From: Cystobacter fuscus DSM 2262
GTDB taxonomy: Bacteria; Myxococcota; Myxococcia; Myxococcales; Myxococcaceae
DNA length: 64,000 bases
Assembly (NCBI RefSeq): GCF_000335475.2
Contig: NZ_ANAH02000014.1
Location: 310,001 to 374,000, forward strand
Reading direction: 5' to 3'
A program made the translations under genes and the position numbers. A model generated the notes under the pieces. That model did no database searches and was not told the DNA's origin. It saw nothing but the letters and a program-made list of their open reading frames with translations. The first letter of the stretch is position 1; each line of letters opens with the position of its first letter. Below, piece after piece: positions 9,970 to 20,654 of this stretch.

Positions 9970-10081
9970 TGCTGAAAATACGCGCCAGTCCCGCTCGCTG
10001 GGGTTGTGTTGTCCCCCGTGCTTCGCTGCATTGAATTAGGAGGAGGCAGAGTACCTCCCAACACACGTGATGTACGATGAG

Positions 10082-10129
10082 AATGACGTACGACGGTCTC
10101 GACGTACGTCGAGATCGTCGTACGTTGTT
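10082..10129. repeat. Long near-perfect palindrome, possible bidirectional terminator
   Basis: Two 24-base arms (10082-10105 and 10106-10129) meet with no loop. The inner 18 bases of each arm (left starting GTACGACGGTCTCGACGT) differ at one position, and the outer 6 pair with G-U wobbles. It lies between the stop of the putative immunity gene and the stop of the convergent TonB receptor gene. No T-run follows, so it could be a terminator, a protein-binding palindrome or a recombination site. Confidence 0.7.
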
Positions 10130-10153
10130 GGGACCCACTGCAAACCTGTGGTC

Positions 10154-12199
10154 TCACCAGCGATGCGCCACGCCCAGTCCCCCGTAGAGCGACCGGGGAG
10201 GCGTCGGCTCGAAGTAGCGCCCCCGGCTCGCGTTCACCCGCACGTTGTCGCTGGCCCGCGCCGACAGCAGGTTCTGCAGGCCCAGGAAGGGACTCAGCTC
10301 GAACCCCCCCATGGGGATGCGGTGCGCCAGCCGCGCGTTCACCACCCAGGCCATGGGCACCCGCACCGTGTTCGCGTCGTCCGCGTACATCCCCCCGGTG
10401 CTGAACACCTCCACCGCCGCCAGCGCGCCGCTCGCATGCTGGTACATCGCCTCGGCGCTCACCTGGTGCGTGGGAATGCCCGGCACGCGCTTGCCTCCCT
10501 CCACCGTGGCCCGCAGGGCGTTGTAGGCCGCCCGCAGCCGCAGCCACTCCGTCACCCGCGCCTCCAGCGCCACCTCCGCCCCCACGTGCCGCGAGCGCGC
10601 CGTGTTGCGGTAGTACGCCCGCGTCGACTCGTCCTCGTAGCGCACCAGCCCATCGCGCAGCCACACCGAGTACAGCGCCACGTCGTAGCGCAGCCGGCTC
10701 CAGAGCACTCCCCGCGCCCCCACCTCCACCCCGTTGGAGCGCTGGGGCCTCAGCTCCCGTGACAGCCCGCCCCCCGCTCCCGGCGGCAGCGCCAGCTCCG
10801 TCGTCGTCGGCGCCTCGAAGGCCTGGGTGAAGCTCGTGAAGACAGACACCTCCTGCCGAGGCGCCCAGATGAGCCCCAGCCGCCCCGTGGGCTGCTGGAA
10901 GAGCCTCGCCCCCGTCGCGTCCCCGTCCTCCTTCAGGAAGTCCTCCACCGCGTAGCGCGACACGTCGTAGCGCACTCCCGCCACGGCCGTCAGGTGCTCG
11001 ACGAGTTCCAACTCCTCCTGGGCGAACACCCCCAGCGCCAGCACGTTCTCCTGCTGGTCGAGCTGCACCGCGCCGCCGGGCCGGCCCTCCACGTTGTCGA
11101 GGTTCTTGCGCCGGTCCGCCTGTGATTGCACCTCCGCCCCCAGGGCGAAGCGGCTGCGCAGGCCCCCCAGCGGCGCCCGGTTGTCATAGCGCGCCGAGAC
11201 TCCATCGAACGTCCGGTCGAACGCCACCACCACTCCCGGCAGCGCGTTCTGGAAGCGCCGCAGCGACAGGAAGCCCCGGGCCTCCAGCGCGTGCGCCTCG
11301 CCCAGGCGCAGCCGGTACGTCAGCCCCAGCCGCCCCTGGCGCACCGCCTCGCCCGCCCGGGCCGCCAGGTTGAGCGGCGCGGCCTGTCGGGGCTCGGCCT
11401 CCAGCTCCTCCTGCGTCAGCGCGCCCGGATCCTGGGCCTCGGGCGCGTCCACCAGCGACAGCACCGCCGTCAGCTCCGAGTTCGCGCCAGGCGTCCAGCC
11501 CACCTTGCCGTTGAAGAGCACCTGCTCCGTGGCCGATTGCCGCCGCCAGCCCGTCTGCGCGAGCCGCGACGCGCCCACCAGCCAGCGCACCGGCCCGCTC
11601 GTCCCTCCGCCCTTCACGTTCAACTTCCACAGGCCGTACTCCCCGTTCACCGTGCGCGCCTCCACGGAGGGGCGCTCGGGGCCGTCCTCGGTGGTGAGGC
11701 TCACCACGCCGCCCGCCGCGTTGCCGTACAGCGACGAGGCCAGTCCCCGCAGCACCTCGATGCGCGACACCATCGCCATGTCCAGCAGGTCCACGTTCGA
11801 CTGCCCATCCGGCAGGGTCTCCGGGAAGCCATCCACCACCACGGTGACGCCGCGGATGCCGAACGCCGAGCGCGCCCCGAAGCCCCGCAGGGACAGCCGC
11901 AGGTCCTGCGAGGCGTTGTTGCGGCTCTGGACCACGAGCCCCGGCACTCCCACCAGGGCCTCGTACATGCCCAGGGTGGGGCGGCCCGTCTGGATGTCCT
12001 CCCCCTCCACGACGCTCACCGCCGCGGGGGTGCGGTTCAGGGGCGTGGGCACCCGGGGCGCCACCACCATCGTCTCTCCGGGAGTCTCTCTGGGAGCCTC
12101 TCCGGGAGCCTCTCCGGGGGAGGGGAGCGTTTCGGGCGCCGGGGAAGGGGCTTGGGCGAGGGCGAGGGACAGGAGCGTGCCAGGGAGGAGCCAGGACAT
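10154..12199 (-). CDS. TonB-dependent outer-membrane receptor
   Basis: 681 residues. A signal peptide (SWLLPGTLLSLALAQA) is followed by a Pro/Glu-rich stretch. The plug domain runs from about TPAAVSVVEGEDIQTG through LRLSLRGFGARSAFGIRGV and DGFPETLPDGQS to SRIEVLRGLASSLYGNAAGGVV, the classic plug signature. A 22-strand barrel ends in a terminal aromatic (GLGVAHRW), as outer-membrane barrels do. It imports siderophore-iron or other scarce substrates with TonB-ExbBD energy; it resembles FecA/ferric-type receptors, but the ligand cannot be told. The ATG at 12199 is preferred over upstream in-frame codons because it begins the signal peptide. It diverges from the sensor kinase operon. A decayed copy of its 3' end lies at 8619-8726. 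Confidence 0.93.
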   Translation of the reverse strand: MSWLLPGTLLSLALAQAPSPAPETLPSPGEAPGEAPRETPGETMVVAPRVPTPLNRTPAAVSVVEGEDIQTGRPTLGMYEALVGVPGLVVQSRNNASQDLRLSLRGFGARSAFGIRGVTVVVDGFPETLPDGQSNVDLLDMAMVSRIEVLRGLASSLYGNAAGGVVSLTTEDGPERPSVEARTVNGEYGLWKLNVKGGGTSGPVRWLVGASRLAQTGWRRQSATEQVLFNGKVGWTPGANSELTAVLSLVDAPEAQDPGALTQEELEAEPRQAAPLNLAARAGEAVRQGRLGLTYRLRLGEAHALEARGFLSLRRFQNALPGVVVAFDRTFDGVSARYDNRAPLGGLRSRFALGAEVQSQADRRKNLDNVEGRPGGAVQLDQQENVLALGVFAQEELELVEHLTAVAGVRYDVSRYAVEDFLKEDGDATGARLFQQPTGRLGLIWAPRQEVSVFTSFTQAFEAPTTTELALPPGAGGGLSRELRPQRSNGVEVGARGVLWSRLRYDVALYSVWLRDGLVRYEDESTRAYYRNTARSRHVGAEVALEARVTEWLRLRAAYNALRATVEGGKRVPGIPTHQVSAEAMYQHASGALAAVEVFSTGGMYADDANTVRVPMAWVVNARLAHRIPMGGFELSPFLGLQNLLSARASDNVRVNASRGRYFEPTPPRSLYGGLGVAHRW

Positions 12200-12368
12200 C
12201 CGGGAACACCTTTGCTCGGAAGCAGGGGGAGCCGCGCCTGTCTGCCCGGCTTCGGGGCGCTCCGCCACCGCATCTTTCTCTCCGGGTGATAGAAATCGGA
12301 CGAAGGTGTATGGACGGCCCTCGTGAGGGGGCGCCGCGTCGCTGCTAACGTCCTCGCGCCCCCCTGTC

Positions 12369-15481
<3,113 letters not shown>

Positions 15482-15485
<4 letters not shown>

Positions 15486-15931
15486 ACGGCGAGCGTCTTG
15501 GACGTCCCATCGAAATCCTCCTCGTGGAGGACAACCCCGGCGACGTGCGCCTGACGATCGAGGCCCTCAAGGAAGGCAAGGTGAGCAACCGCCTCTCCGT
15601 CGCGCGCGATGGGGTGGAGGCGCTCGCCTTCCTGCGCCGCGAGGGGGCACACGCCAATGCCCCGCGACCGGACCTCATCCTGTTGGACCTGAACCTGCCG
15701 CGCCGGGACGGGCGCGAGGTGCTGGCGGAGATCAAGGCGGATGCCCGGCTGCGCCGCATCCCCGTGGTGGTGCTCACCACGAGCAAGGCGGAGGAGGACA
15801 TCCTGCGCACCTACGACTTGCACGCCAACTGCTACATCAACAAGCCGGTGGACCTGGACCAGTTCATCTCCGTGGTGCGCTCCATCGATGACTTCTGGCT
15901 CTCCGTGGTGCGCTTGCCCGGAGGAGATTGA
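15482..15931 (+). CDS. Single-domain response regulator (Rcp1-like)
   Basis: 149 residues, a lone receiver domain with no output domain. The acidic pocket is VEDNPGD near residues 15-21, the phospho-acceptor is Asp69 in [13 protein letters not shown], the conserved Thr is in VVLTTSK, and the conserved Lys is in INKPVD. The long insert before the phospho-Asp ([13 protein letters not shown]) and the NKPVDLDQF ending are typical of receivers partnered with phytochrome-class kinases. Its ATG overlaps the stop of the upstream kinase by four bases, and the hybrid kinase gene begins seven bases downstream, so it probably shuttles phosphoryl groups between the two. Confidence 0.93.
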
Positions 15932-15938
15932 GGCCGTC

Positions 15939-17102
15939 ATGAGCAAGGACGAAGGGCGCGTGCTGCGGCTGCTCCTGGTGGAGGACAACCCGGGAGATGC
16001 CCGGTTGTTCGAGGAGGAGCTCAAGCGGGTGACGTCCGTGAGTGTCGACGTGCGCCACGTCATGCGCCTGGCGGAGGCCGAGGCGCAGGTGGGCGAGCCC
16101 GGTCTGGACGCGGTGCTGTTGGACCTGTCGCTGCCGGATGGACAGGGGCTGGCCAACATCCAGCGCATGGTGCAGGCGGCGCCCACGCTGCCCCTGGTGG
16201 TGCTCACCGGCACGGACGACGACGAGCTCGCCATGCGCGCGGTGCACGCGGGCGCGCAGGACTATCTCGTGAAGGGGCAGGTGACGGGGCCGCTGCTCGT
16301 GCGCGCGCTGCGCTACGCCATCGAGCGCAAGCGCGTGGAGGAGGGGCTCAAGCGCGAGGAGGCCGCGCGCCAGACGGCGCTCTTTCGCGAGCAGTTCCTC
16401 GGCATCCTCGGGCACGACCTGCGCAACCCCCTGCAGGCCATCACCGGCAACGCCGCGCTGCTGCTGCGCTACGGCGGCTTGTCCGAGCCCCAGCGCAAGG
16501 CCGTCCACCGCATCTCCAACTCCGCGGATCGCATGGCGCGGATGATTGGCGACCTGCTCGACTTCACGCGCACGCGCCTGGGCGGGGGCTACACGCTGCA
16601 GCGCACGGAGATGAACGTGCACGACGTGCTGCGGCAGGTGGTGGAGGAGCTGGAGGTGGCGCACCCGGGGCGCAAGTTCGAGCTGAACGTGTCCGGCACC
16701 GGCTGGGGCGCGTGGGACATGGGCCGCATCGCCCAGGCGGCCTCCAACCTGGTGGGCAACGCGGTGCAGTACTCCCCCGAGGACAGCGTGGTGCGGGTGA
16801 GCGCGTGCGACGAGGGCCCGGGCGTGCGGGTGGAGGTGCGCAATGGCGGCCCGCCCATCCCCGCCGAGCGGATGCCGCACATCTTCGATCCCTTCGTGCG
16901 CGGCGCCGAGGTGTCCCGGGCCCGCACGGGGTTGGGGCTCGGGCTCTACATCACCCATGAAATCGTGAAGGCACACGGGGGCACCCTCCAGGTGCGCTCC
17001 ACGGAGGCCGAGGGCACATGTTTCTGGATGAACCTGCCGCGTCAGGCGCCCTCCGCCCCGGCCCCGCTCGGCTCCTCGCCCGGGGGGCTGGCGGGCGTCT
17101 GA
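15939..17102 (+). CDS. Hybrid response regulator / histidine kinase
   Basis: 387 residues. An N-terminal receiver (VEDNPGDARLF, phospho-Asp62 in AVLLDLSLPDG, VVLTGTDDDE, YLVKGQ) is joined by a short coiled segment to a HisKA domain with His159 in LGHDLRNPLQAITGN. An HATPase domain follows (N box NLVGNAVQYSPED, G1 EVRNGGPPIPAERM, G2 TGLGLGLYITHEIV). The receiver-first order suggests the kinase is switched by phosphorylation of its own receiver. It is the third gene of the operon with the large sensor kinase and the single receiver. The frame is open far upstream, but the ATG at 15939 gives the receiver its natural start. The output regulator is not in this window. Confidence 0.92.
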   Translation: MSKDEGRVLRLLLVEDNPGDARLFEEELKRVTSVSVDVRHVMRLAEAEAQVGEPGLDAVLLDLSLPDGQGLANIQRMVQAAPTLPLVVLTGTDDDELAMRAVHAGAQDYLVKGQVTGPLLVRALRYAIERKRVEEGLKREEAARQTALFREQFLGILGHDLRNPLQAITGNAALLLRYGGLSEPQRKAVHRISNSADRMARMIGDLLDFTRTRLGGGYTLQRTEMNVHDVLRQVVEELEVAHPGRKFELNVSGTGWGAWDMGRIAQAASNLVGNAVQYSPEDSVVRVSACDEGPGVRVEVRNGGPPIPAERMPHIFDPFVRGAEVSRARTGLGLGLYITHEIVKAHGGTLQVRSTEAEGTCFWMNLPRQAPSAPAPLGSSPGGLAGV

Positions 17103-17180
17103 GTCGATGGAATGCGCGGAGGCCGTGGGGCTGCCCCGGTTCGTCGGGGGACCTACCTTGTTCCAAAAGGAGGTCGCTCC

Positions 17181-17342
17181 ATGGGATTCCTCATTGGATT
17201 CGGTTTGTTCTTCCTCGCCATCCTGTTCACCATCATCTTCGGAGGCGTGAGCAAGTTGGGGGACCGGCGCGTGGCGTTGGAGGGGCGTGCCACGAAGGAC
17301 CAGCGCCTGCCCACGCAGCAGGGCGCCTCGATGGTGCCCTAA
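17181..17342 (+). CDS. Small single-span membrane protein
   Basis: 53 residues. Residues 2-22 form one hydrophobic helix (GFLIGFGLFFLAILFTIIF), followed by a short basic, polar tail. A strong ribosome site, AAAGGAGG, sits eight bases before the ATG, which supports translation despite the size. Nothing identifies a function. The stop codon abuts the MITE-like element at 17345. Confidence 0.6.
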   Translation: MGFLIGFGLFFLAILFTIIFGGVSKLGDRRVALEGRATKDQRLPTQQGASMVP

Positions 17343-17344
17343 TA

Positions 17345-17424
17345 CTACCCGGTCACTTCTCCAGGGGCGCTGCGGCTCTCCGAGGGGAAGTCTTCCTCGG
17401 AGGGGGTTCGAAGTGACCGAGTCG
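17345..17424. mobile_element. MITE-like element, left copy
   Basis: An 80-base element whose 15-base ends match at 13 of 15 positions (CTACCCGGTCACTTC at one end; complement of the other CGACTCGGTCACTTC). It is flanked on both sides by TA, the target preferred by IS630/Tc1-type transposases. An internal stem CTCCGAGG/CCTCGGAG adds structure. A second copy lies inverted at 21525-21593. No transposase of that type is in the window, so it would be non-autonomous. Confidence 0.7.
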
Positions 17425-17875
17425 TACTAGATATGGCCGCCTTCGGAGCCCGGTGGACATTGGGACGCTGCGACTCGGTAGCGGGGAGGCCTTCGCTCAA
17501 GATGCGCTCGATCTCGGACACGGGGATGCGCTGGTGTCCGTTGACGTCCACCGTTTTGATGCGACCCAAGGCGATGAACTGCGCCAGGGTGGTGGCCCGG
17601 TCCACCCCAAGGCGACGGGCGGCCTCCTTCTTCGACAACAGCTCGGAGCTGGCCTTGCGCTGCTGGCGGCCTGGGACTGGAGACACGGTGGGGACCGGCA
17701 AGACCGGGAGGGCCTCGCCCGAGCTAAGTCGCGCCAGCAAGTGCCGGTTCACCTCCACCGCACGCTCCTCGGGATCCATCGACTTGCGGCATTCAACGCA
17801 GGGCGTGTCGAGTTCCTGCTCTGTCGGATGCCGGTACGGGTGCAACTCCCACCACTCCGTGCATCGTCTACACAC
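17345..17875 (-). CDS. Zinc-ribbon plus helix-turn-helix (excisionase-like) protein
   Basis: 176 residues from a GTG at 17875; an in-frame TGA at 17900-17902 limits extension. Residues 2-32 have two CxxC pairs (CRRC and CVEC), a probable zinc ribbon. Residues about 79-126 form a MerR/excisionase-type DNA-binding helix-turn-helix, reading LLSKKEAARRLGVDRAT and on to RIPVSEIERIL. The last 26 or so residues, including TTRSLRTPSEEDFPSES and the stop, are encoded by the MITE-like element, so the native C-terminus has been replaced. The IS66 element sits 47 bases upstream of the GTG and could have separated the gene from its promoter or 5' end. It is likely a DNA-binding regulator of mobile origin. 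Confidence 0.65.
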   Translation of the reverse strand: MCRRCTEWWELHPYRHPTEQELDTPCVECRKSMDPEERAVEVNRHLLARLSSGEALPVLPVPTVSPVPGRQQRKASSELLSKKEAARRLGVDRATTLAQFIALGRIKTVDVNGHQRIPVSEIERILSEGLPATESQRPNVHRAPKAAISSTTRSLRTPSEEDFPSESRSAPGEVTG

Positions 17876-17914
17876 CCATCCGTCGGGGGTGCCCCCGCCT
17901 CACGAGAAGTGGAA

Positions 17915-17922
17915 GACGGAGG
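17915..17922. repeat. Target-site duplication of the IS66 element, left
   Basis: GACGGAGG directly before the left inverted repeat; the identical 8 bases occur at 19502-19509 directly after the right repeat. Eight-base duplications are normal for IS66-family insertions. Confidence 0.92.
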
Positions 17923-19501
17923 GTAACCGTTCACCGCCCAGGCTTGGTTGAGGAGGAGGCAGGAAGGGCGTGACCAAAGAAGTGGTGCTGGACGAGGTGA
18001 CGGCGGACGTGGTGTAGAAGAGGGATGGTGGAGGTAGACCCTCGAGACGCGCTCATCGTGGAGTTGAGAGAGCAGCTGGCGCAACGAGATGCGCGGATTG
18101 CGGAATTGATGGCGAAGGTGGAGGCCCTCACCGCGCGGGTGGCGGAGTTGGAGGCGCGCCTGCGCCAGAACTCGAGCAATTCCTCCAGGCCGCCGTCCTC
18201 GGATGCTCCCGGTACCCCGCGTCCAGCGAAGAAGCCCACGGGCCGTCGTGCTGGAGGCCAGCCCGGGCACAAGAAGCATGAGCGAGTGCTGTTACCGCCC
18301 GAGCAGGTGCAGCACGTGGTGGAACTGGTGCCCAAGGAGTGCAAGGACTGTGGCCGACGGCTGGCGGGAAGGGACAGGGAGCCCAGACGGCATCAGGTGG
18401 TGGAGGTGCCGCCGCTATCGGCGATTGTCACCGAGTATCGCAGCCACGCGCTGGAGTGTGGCGCCTGCGGCACGGTGACCCGAGAGCAAGTGCCCGCGTA
18501 TGCCAGCAGCGCCTTTGGTGACAGGCTGGGTGCGCTGGCGAGCCTGATGGTGGGCAAGTACCGGCTGTCCAAGCGACTGGTGAAGGACGCGCTGTCGGAC
18601 ATGCTGGGCGTCCAATTATCGGTGGGCAGCGTGGTGAACCTGGAAGGGGAAATGGCCGAGGCGCTCGCGCCCGCGGTGCTCGAGGCCGGCGAGTACGTGA
18701 GGGCAGCCGACAGGGCCCACGCGGATGAGACGGGGTGGGTGGAGGGGCGCGAAGAGGGCCGGGGCCAACGAGCCTGGCTGTGGCTGGTGGCCACGGCGCT
18801 GGTGGCTGTCTTCCACATCGCTCGAAGTCGCGGAGGCAAGGTGGCACGAGCCCTGCTGGGAGAGGACTTCGCGGGCATTCTCGTCAGTGACAGGTGGAGC
18901 GGGTACGAGTGGTACGACGCGGGCCTGCGCCAGGTGTGCTGGGCTCACCTCACCCGAGACTTCCAGGGCTTCATCGACCGGGGCGGCGAGGGAGGGCAGC
19001 TCGGCGAGGAGTTGATGCACCAGCGCAATCGCTTCTTCACGTGGTACCACCAGGTGCACGAGGGCAGCCTGACACGCGAGGACTTCGAGAAGAGGATGCC
19101 CGAGGTGGAGCGCGAAGTGGGCCGATTGCTGCGCCAGGCCGCGGTGTGCGCGGAGAAGAAGACGGCCGGCATGGCGCGGGAAATGTTGCGCTGGGAGAAG
19201 TGTCTGTGGACGTTTGTCGACGTACCGGACCTGGCGCCGACGAACAACTTCGGCGAGCGGTGCTTGCGGCACGCCATCATGTACAGGAAGACATCCTTCG
19301 GAACGCAAGGCCCCGAGGGCAGCCGCTTCGTGGAGCGAATCCTCACCACCGTCACCACGCTCAAGCTGCAACGGCGTGGCGTGTTGGACTTCCTGACCGA
19401 CACCCTCCATGCACATCGACGTGGCTTTTCAACACCCTCGCTGCTGCCCACTCCGGCGTCGGTTCAGCTCTCCAACGCGGCCTGAGTCGGTGAACGGTTA
19501 C
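17923..19501 (+). mobile_element. Complete IS66-family insertion sequence (single-ORF type)
   Basis: A 1579-base element with perfect 14-base terminal inverted repeats: GTAACCGTTCACCG at 17923-17936 and its complement at 19488-19501. The 8-base direct duplication GACGGAGG lies on both sides. It holds one ORF, the transposase, and lacks the tnpA/tnpB accessory genes of classical IS66, matching the single-gene ISBst12-like subgroup. Intact ends, ORF and duplications indicate a recent, potentially active insertion. It landed just upstream of the zinc-ribbon/HTH gene. Confidence 0.95.
18025..19485 (+). CDS. IS66-family transposase (TnpC type)
   Basis: 486 residues. Order: an N-terminal coiled coil/leucine-zipper stretch (about 8-52), the NSSNSSRPPSSD linker and GGQPGH motif, then a zinc-finger region with CKDCGRRL and CGACGTV. 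The catalytic core follows, with Asp in HADETGW (about 234), Asp in SDRWSGYEWY (about 289) and Glu in TNNFGERCLR (about 411). The tail is the IS66 C-terminal domain. All three acidic residues are present, so it should be active. It catalyses cut-and-paste movement of the element it sits in. The GTG/ATG start region is preceded by its own leader of about 100 bases inside the left end. Confidence 0.96.
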   Translation: MVEVDPRDALIVELREQLAQRDARIAELMAKVEALTARVAELEARLRQNSSNSSRPPSSDAPGTPRPAKKPTGRRAGGQPGHKKHERVLLPPEQVQHVVELVPKECKDCGRRLAGRDREPRRHQVVEVPPLSAIVTEYRSHALECGACGTVTREQVPAYASSAFGDRLGALASLMVGKYRLSKRLVKDALSDMLGVQLSVGSVVNLEGEMAEALAPAVLEAGEYVRAADRAHADETGWVEGREEGRGQRAWLWLVATALVAVFHIARSRGGKVARALLGEDFAGILVSDRWSGYEWYDAGLRQVCWAHLTRDFQGFIDRGGEGGQLGEELMHQRNRFFTWYHQVHEGSLTREDFEKRMPEVEREVGRLLRQAAVCAEKKTAGMAREMLRWEKCLWTFVDVPDLAPTNNFGERCLRHAIMYRKTSFGTQGPEGSRFVERILTTVTTLKLQRRGVLDFLTDTLHAHRRGFSTPSLLPTPASVQLSNAA

Positions 19502-19509
19502 GACGGAGG
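19502..19509. repeat. Target-site duplication of the IS66 element, right
   Basis: GACGGAGG directly after the right inverted repeat, identical to 17915-17922. Confidence 0.92.
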
Positions 19510-19589
19510 AACTCCGGAGGAGGATGCGGTGGCGCGCAGATGGCTCCAGTCCGAATGGGCGGTAGCCGGGCTGGTGAGCCTGCCCCAGT

Positions 19590-19912
19590 TTAGTGGCTCT
19601 CCCGCACTTTATACGCTTCACCAGCGGCGGGCAGGCAAGCGTCTCTTGTGCAGCCGACCGCGTACTGCCCAGCGGTGACGTTGTGCGGCGTCAACAGGTG
19701 CGCCGGGTTCTCCTCGCCCCGGAGCATACAGCCGAGCTGATGCAGCTTGGTCTCCACCAGCAGCAGGATGGCGCTGATGATGACGGGCGCGCTGTGCGTC
19801 CGCTCCGGGTCGGGCACCGCCCCCATGGCGACGCTGTCCGCGATCCAGTAGGCGACCTCGATGGCATAATGGATTCCCCCCCCAGTTCAGCAGAGAGGCT
19901 GATGTGTTCCAT
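19590..19912 (-). pseudogene. Small gene disrupted at a G8 tract (would encode about 107 aa)
   Basis: The ATG at 19912 has a strong GAGGAGGA ribosome site and starts MEHISLSAELGG. At the run of eight C on the plus strand (19876-19883) the sensible reading shifts by one base. The continuing frame reads HYAIEVAYWIADSVAMGAVP, then VIISAILLLVETKLHQLGCM, to a stop at 19590. Adding one base to the run restores a 107-residue protein, which looks mostly helical and mixed-charge. It may be a pseudogene, a sequencing error at a homopolymer, or phase-variable by slippage. No function is recognised. It would have been upstream of the zinc-ribbon/HTH gene before the IS66 insertion. Confidence 0.55.
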
Positions 19913-20477
19913 CTGCGTTCCTCCTCGGGTTGATTGGATGAGGACGCACTGGCCGACCAGCCAGGACGTCAGCGGGGATGACCGCCAAGGTCCTTATGCC
20001 GGGGAGCACGCGGCTCTTAACGGGCCTGCCATGGGGCAGAAGCCTGGCCCAGTCAAGCTGCGGCGTCCGCTCCTTCACCGACCGATTTCTCTCCCGCCGA
20101 TGCCGCAGCCGGCAAGCTCGCCCCCTCTGCCGCCGCTTGATCGAGGGCTCTCGCACTGGGCAGCTACAGTAAAATCAAGGGTTTACAAGCCCGCTTGGCT
20201 GCTAGCCGATACTCGTAAGTACCCGGAATTACGAAAGATGCGAAGGGACGAGAAACATCCCTTGGAAGAGAGCAGTCCAGGCGGCAGCTAACTTATTGAA
20301 ATGACGGGATTATTTGACCACCCGTACCCGTCACAAATATGTTGGGGTGGGTCATTGTAATGAGGGCATTTTCGGCTTAAAAAGATCGATACCCCAGCTA
20401 CCTAGCGAGGAGCTTGGGCAGCAGGCAGAGGGGATGCGCAGATTGCGTCTTATCACCCGAGCCTAGGGAGAAGAGCG
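19913..20477. other. 565-base region without a supportable gene
   Basis: No frame here has ribosome-site and codon support. The left part is GC-rich with overlapping short frames on both strands. From about 20160 to 20400 it becomes clearly AT-richer than the chromosome, looks like promoter DNA, and contains the promoter candidate at 20314-20343. It could hold decayed mobile-element sequence, but I cannot match it to a family. Confidence 0.5.
20314..20343 (+). promoter_or_regulatory. Candidate sigma-70 promoter for the 58-aa ORF/membrane protein pair
   Basis: TTGACC (20314-20319), an 18-base spacer, then TATGTT (20338-20343), in an AT-rich patch about 135 bases before the 58-aa ORF. Matches to consensus are 5/6 and 4/6. 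This is sequence resemblance only. Confidence 0.35.
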
Positions 20478-20654
20478 ATGAGCAAGCAGACTGGCGAAGT
20501 GAGGCAAGACGGCCTGCTTTACATCGACCGCGACAAGGCCGTTCAGCAAAACATGGAATCCTTGAGGACGATGATCCGGCCCGGAAACGTGCCACCTCCG
20601 AGGTCCAGTTCGCCCCAAACCAGTTCGCCTCAAGAGGCTAAAACCAGGAAATGA
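20478..20654 (+). CDS. Small ORF (58 aa) coupled to the membrane protein gene
   Basis: An ATG at 20478 preceded by AGGGAGAAGAGCG opens a 58-residue frame beginning MSKQTGEVRQDGLLYIDRDK. Its TGA overlaps the ATG of the next gene by four bases (ATGA), a strong sign that it is real and translationally coupled. The product is hydrophilic with a Pro/Ser-rich tail (PPPRSSSPQTSSPQEAKTRK) and has no known motif. It may be a partner or regulator of the downstream membrane protein. Confidence 0.6.
   Translation: MSKQTGEVRQDGLLYIDRDKAVQQNMESLRTMIRPGNVPPPRSSSPQTSSPQEAKTRK

Noticed and set aside
19978-20172. Possible ISL3-type transposase fragment
   Set aside because: A few residues (CGVRSFTDRF) recall that family, but the frame lacks other motifs and could be chance.
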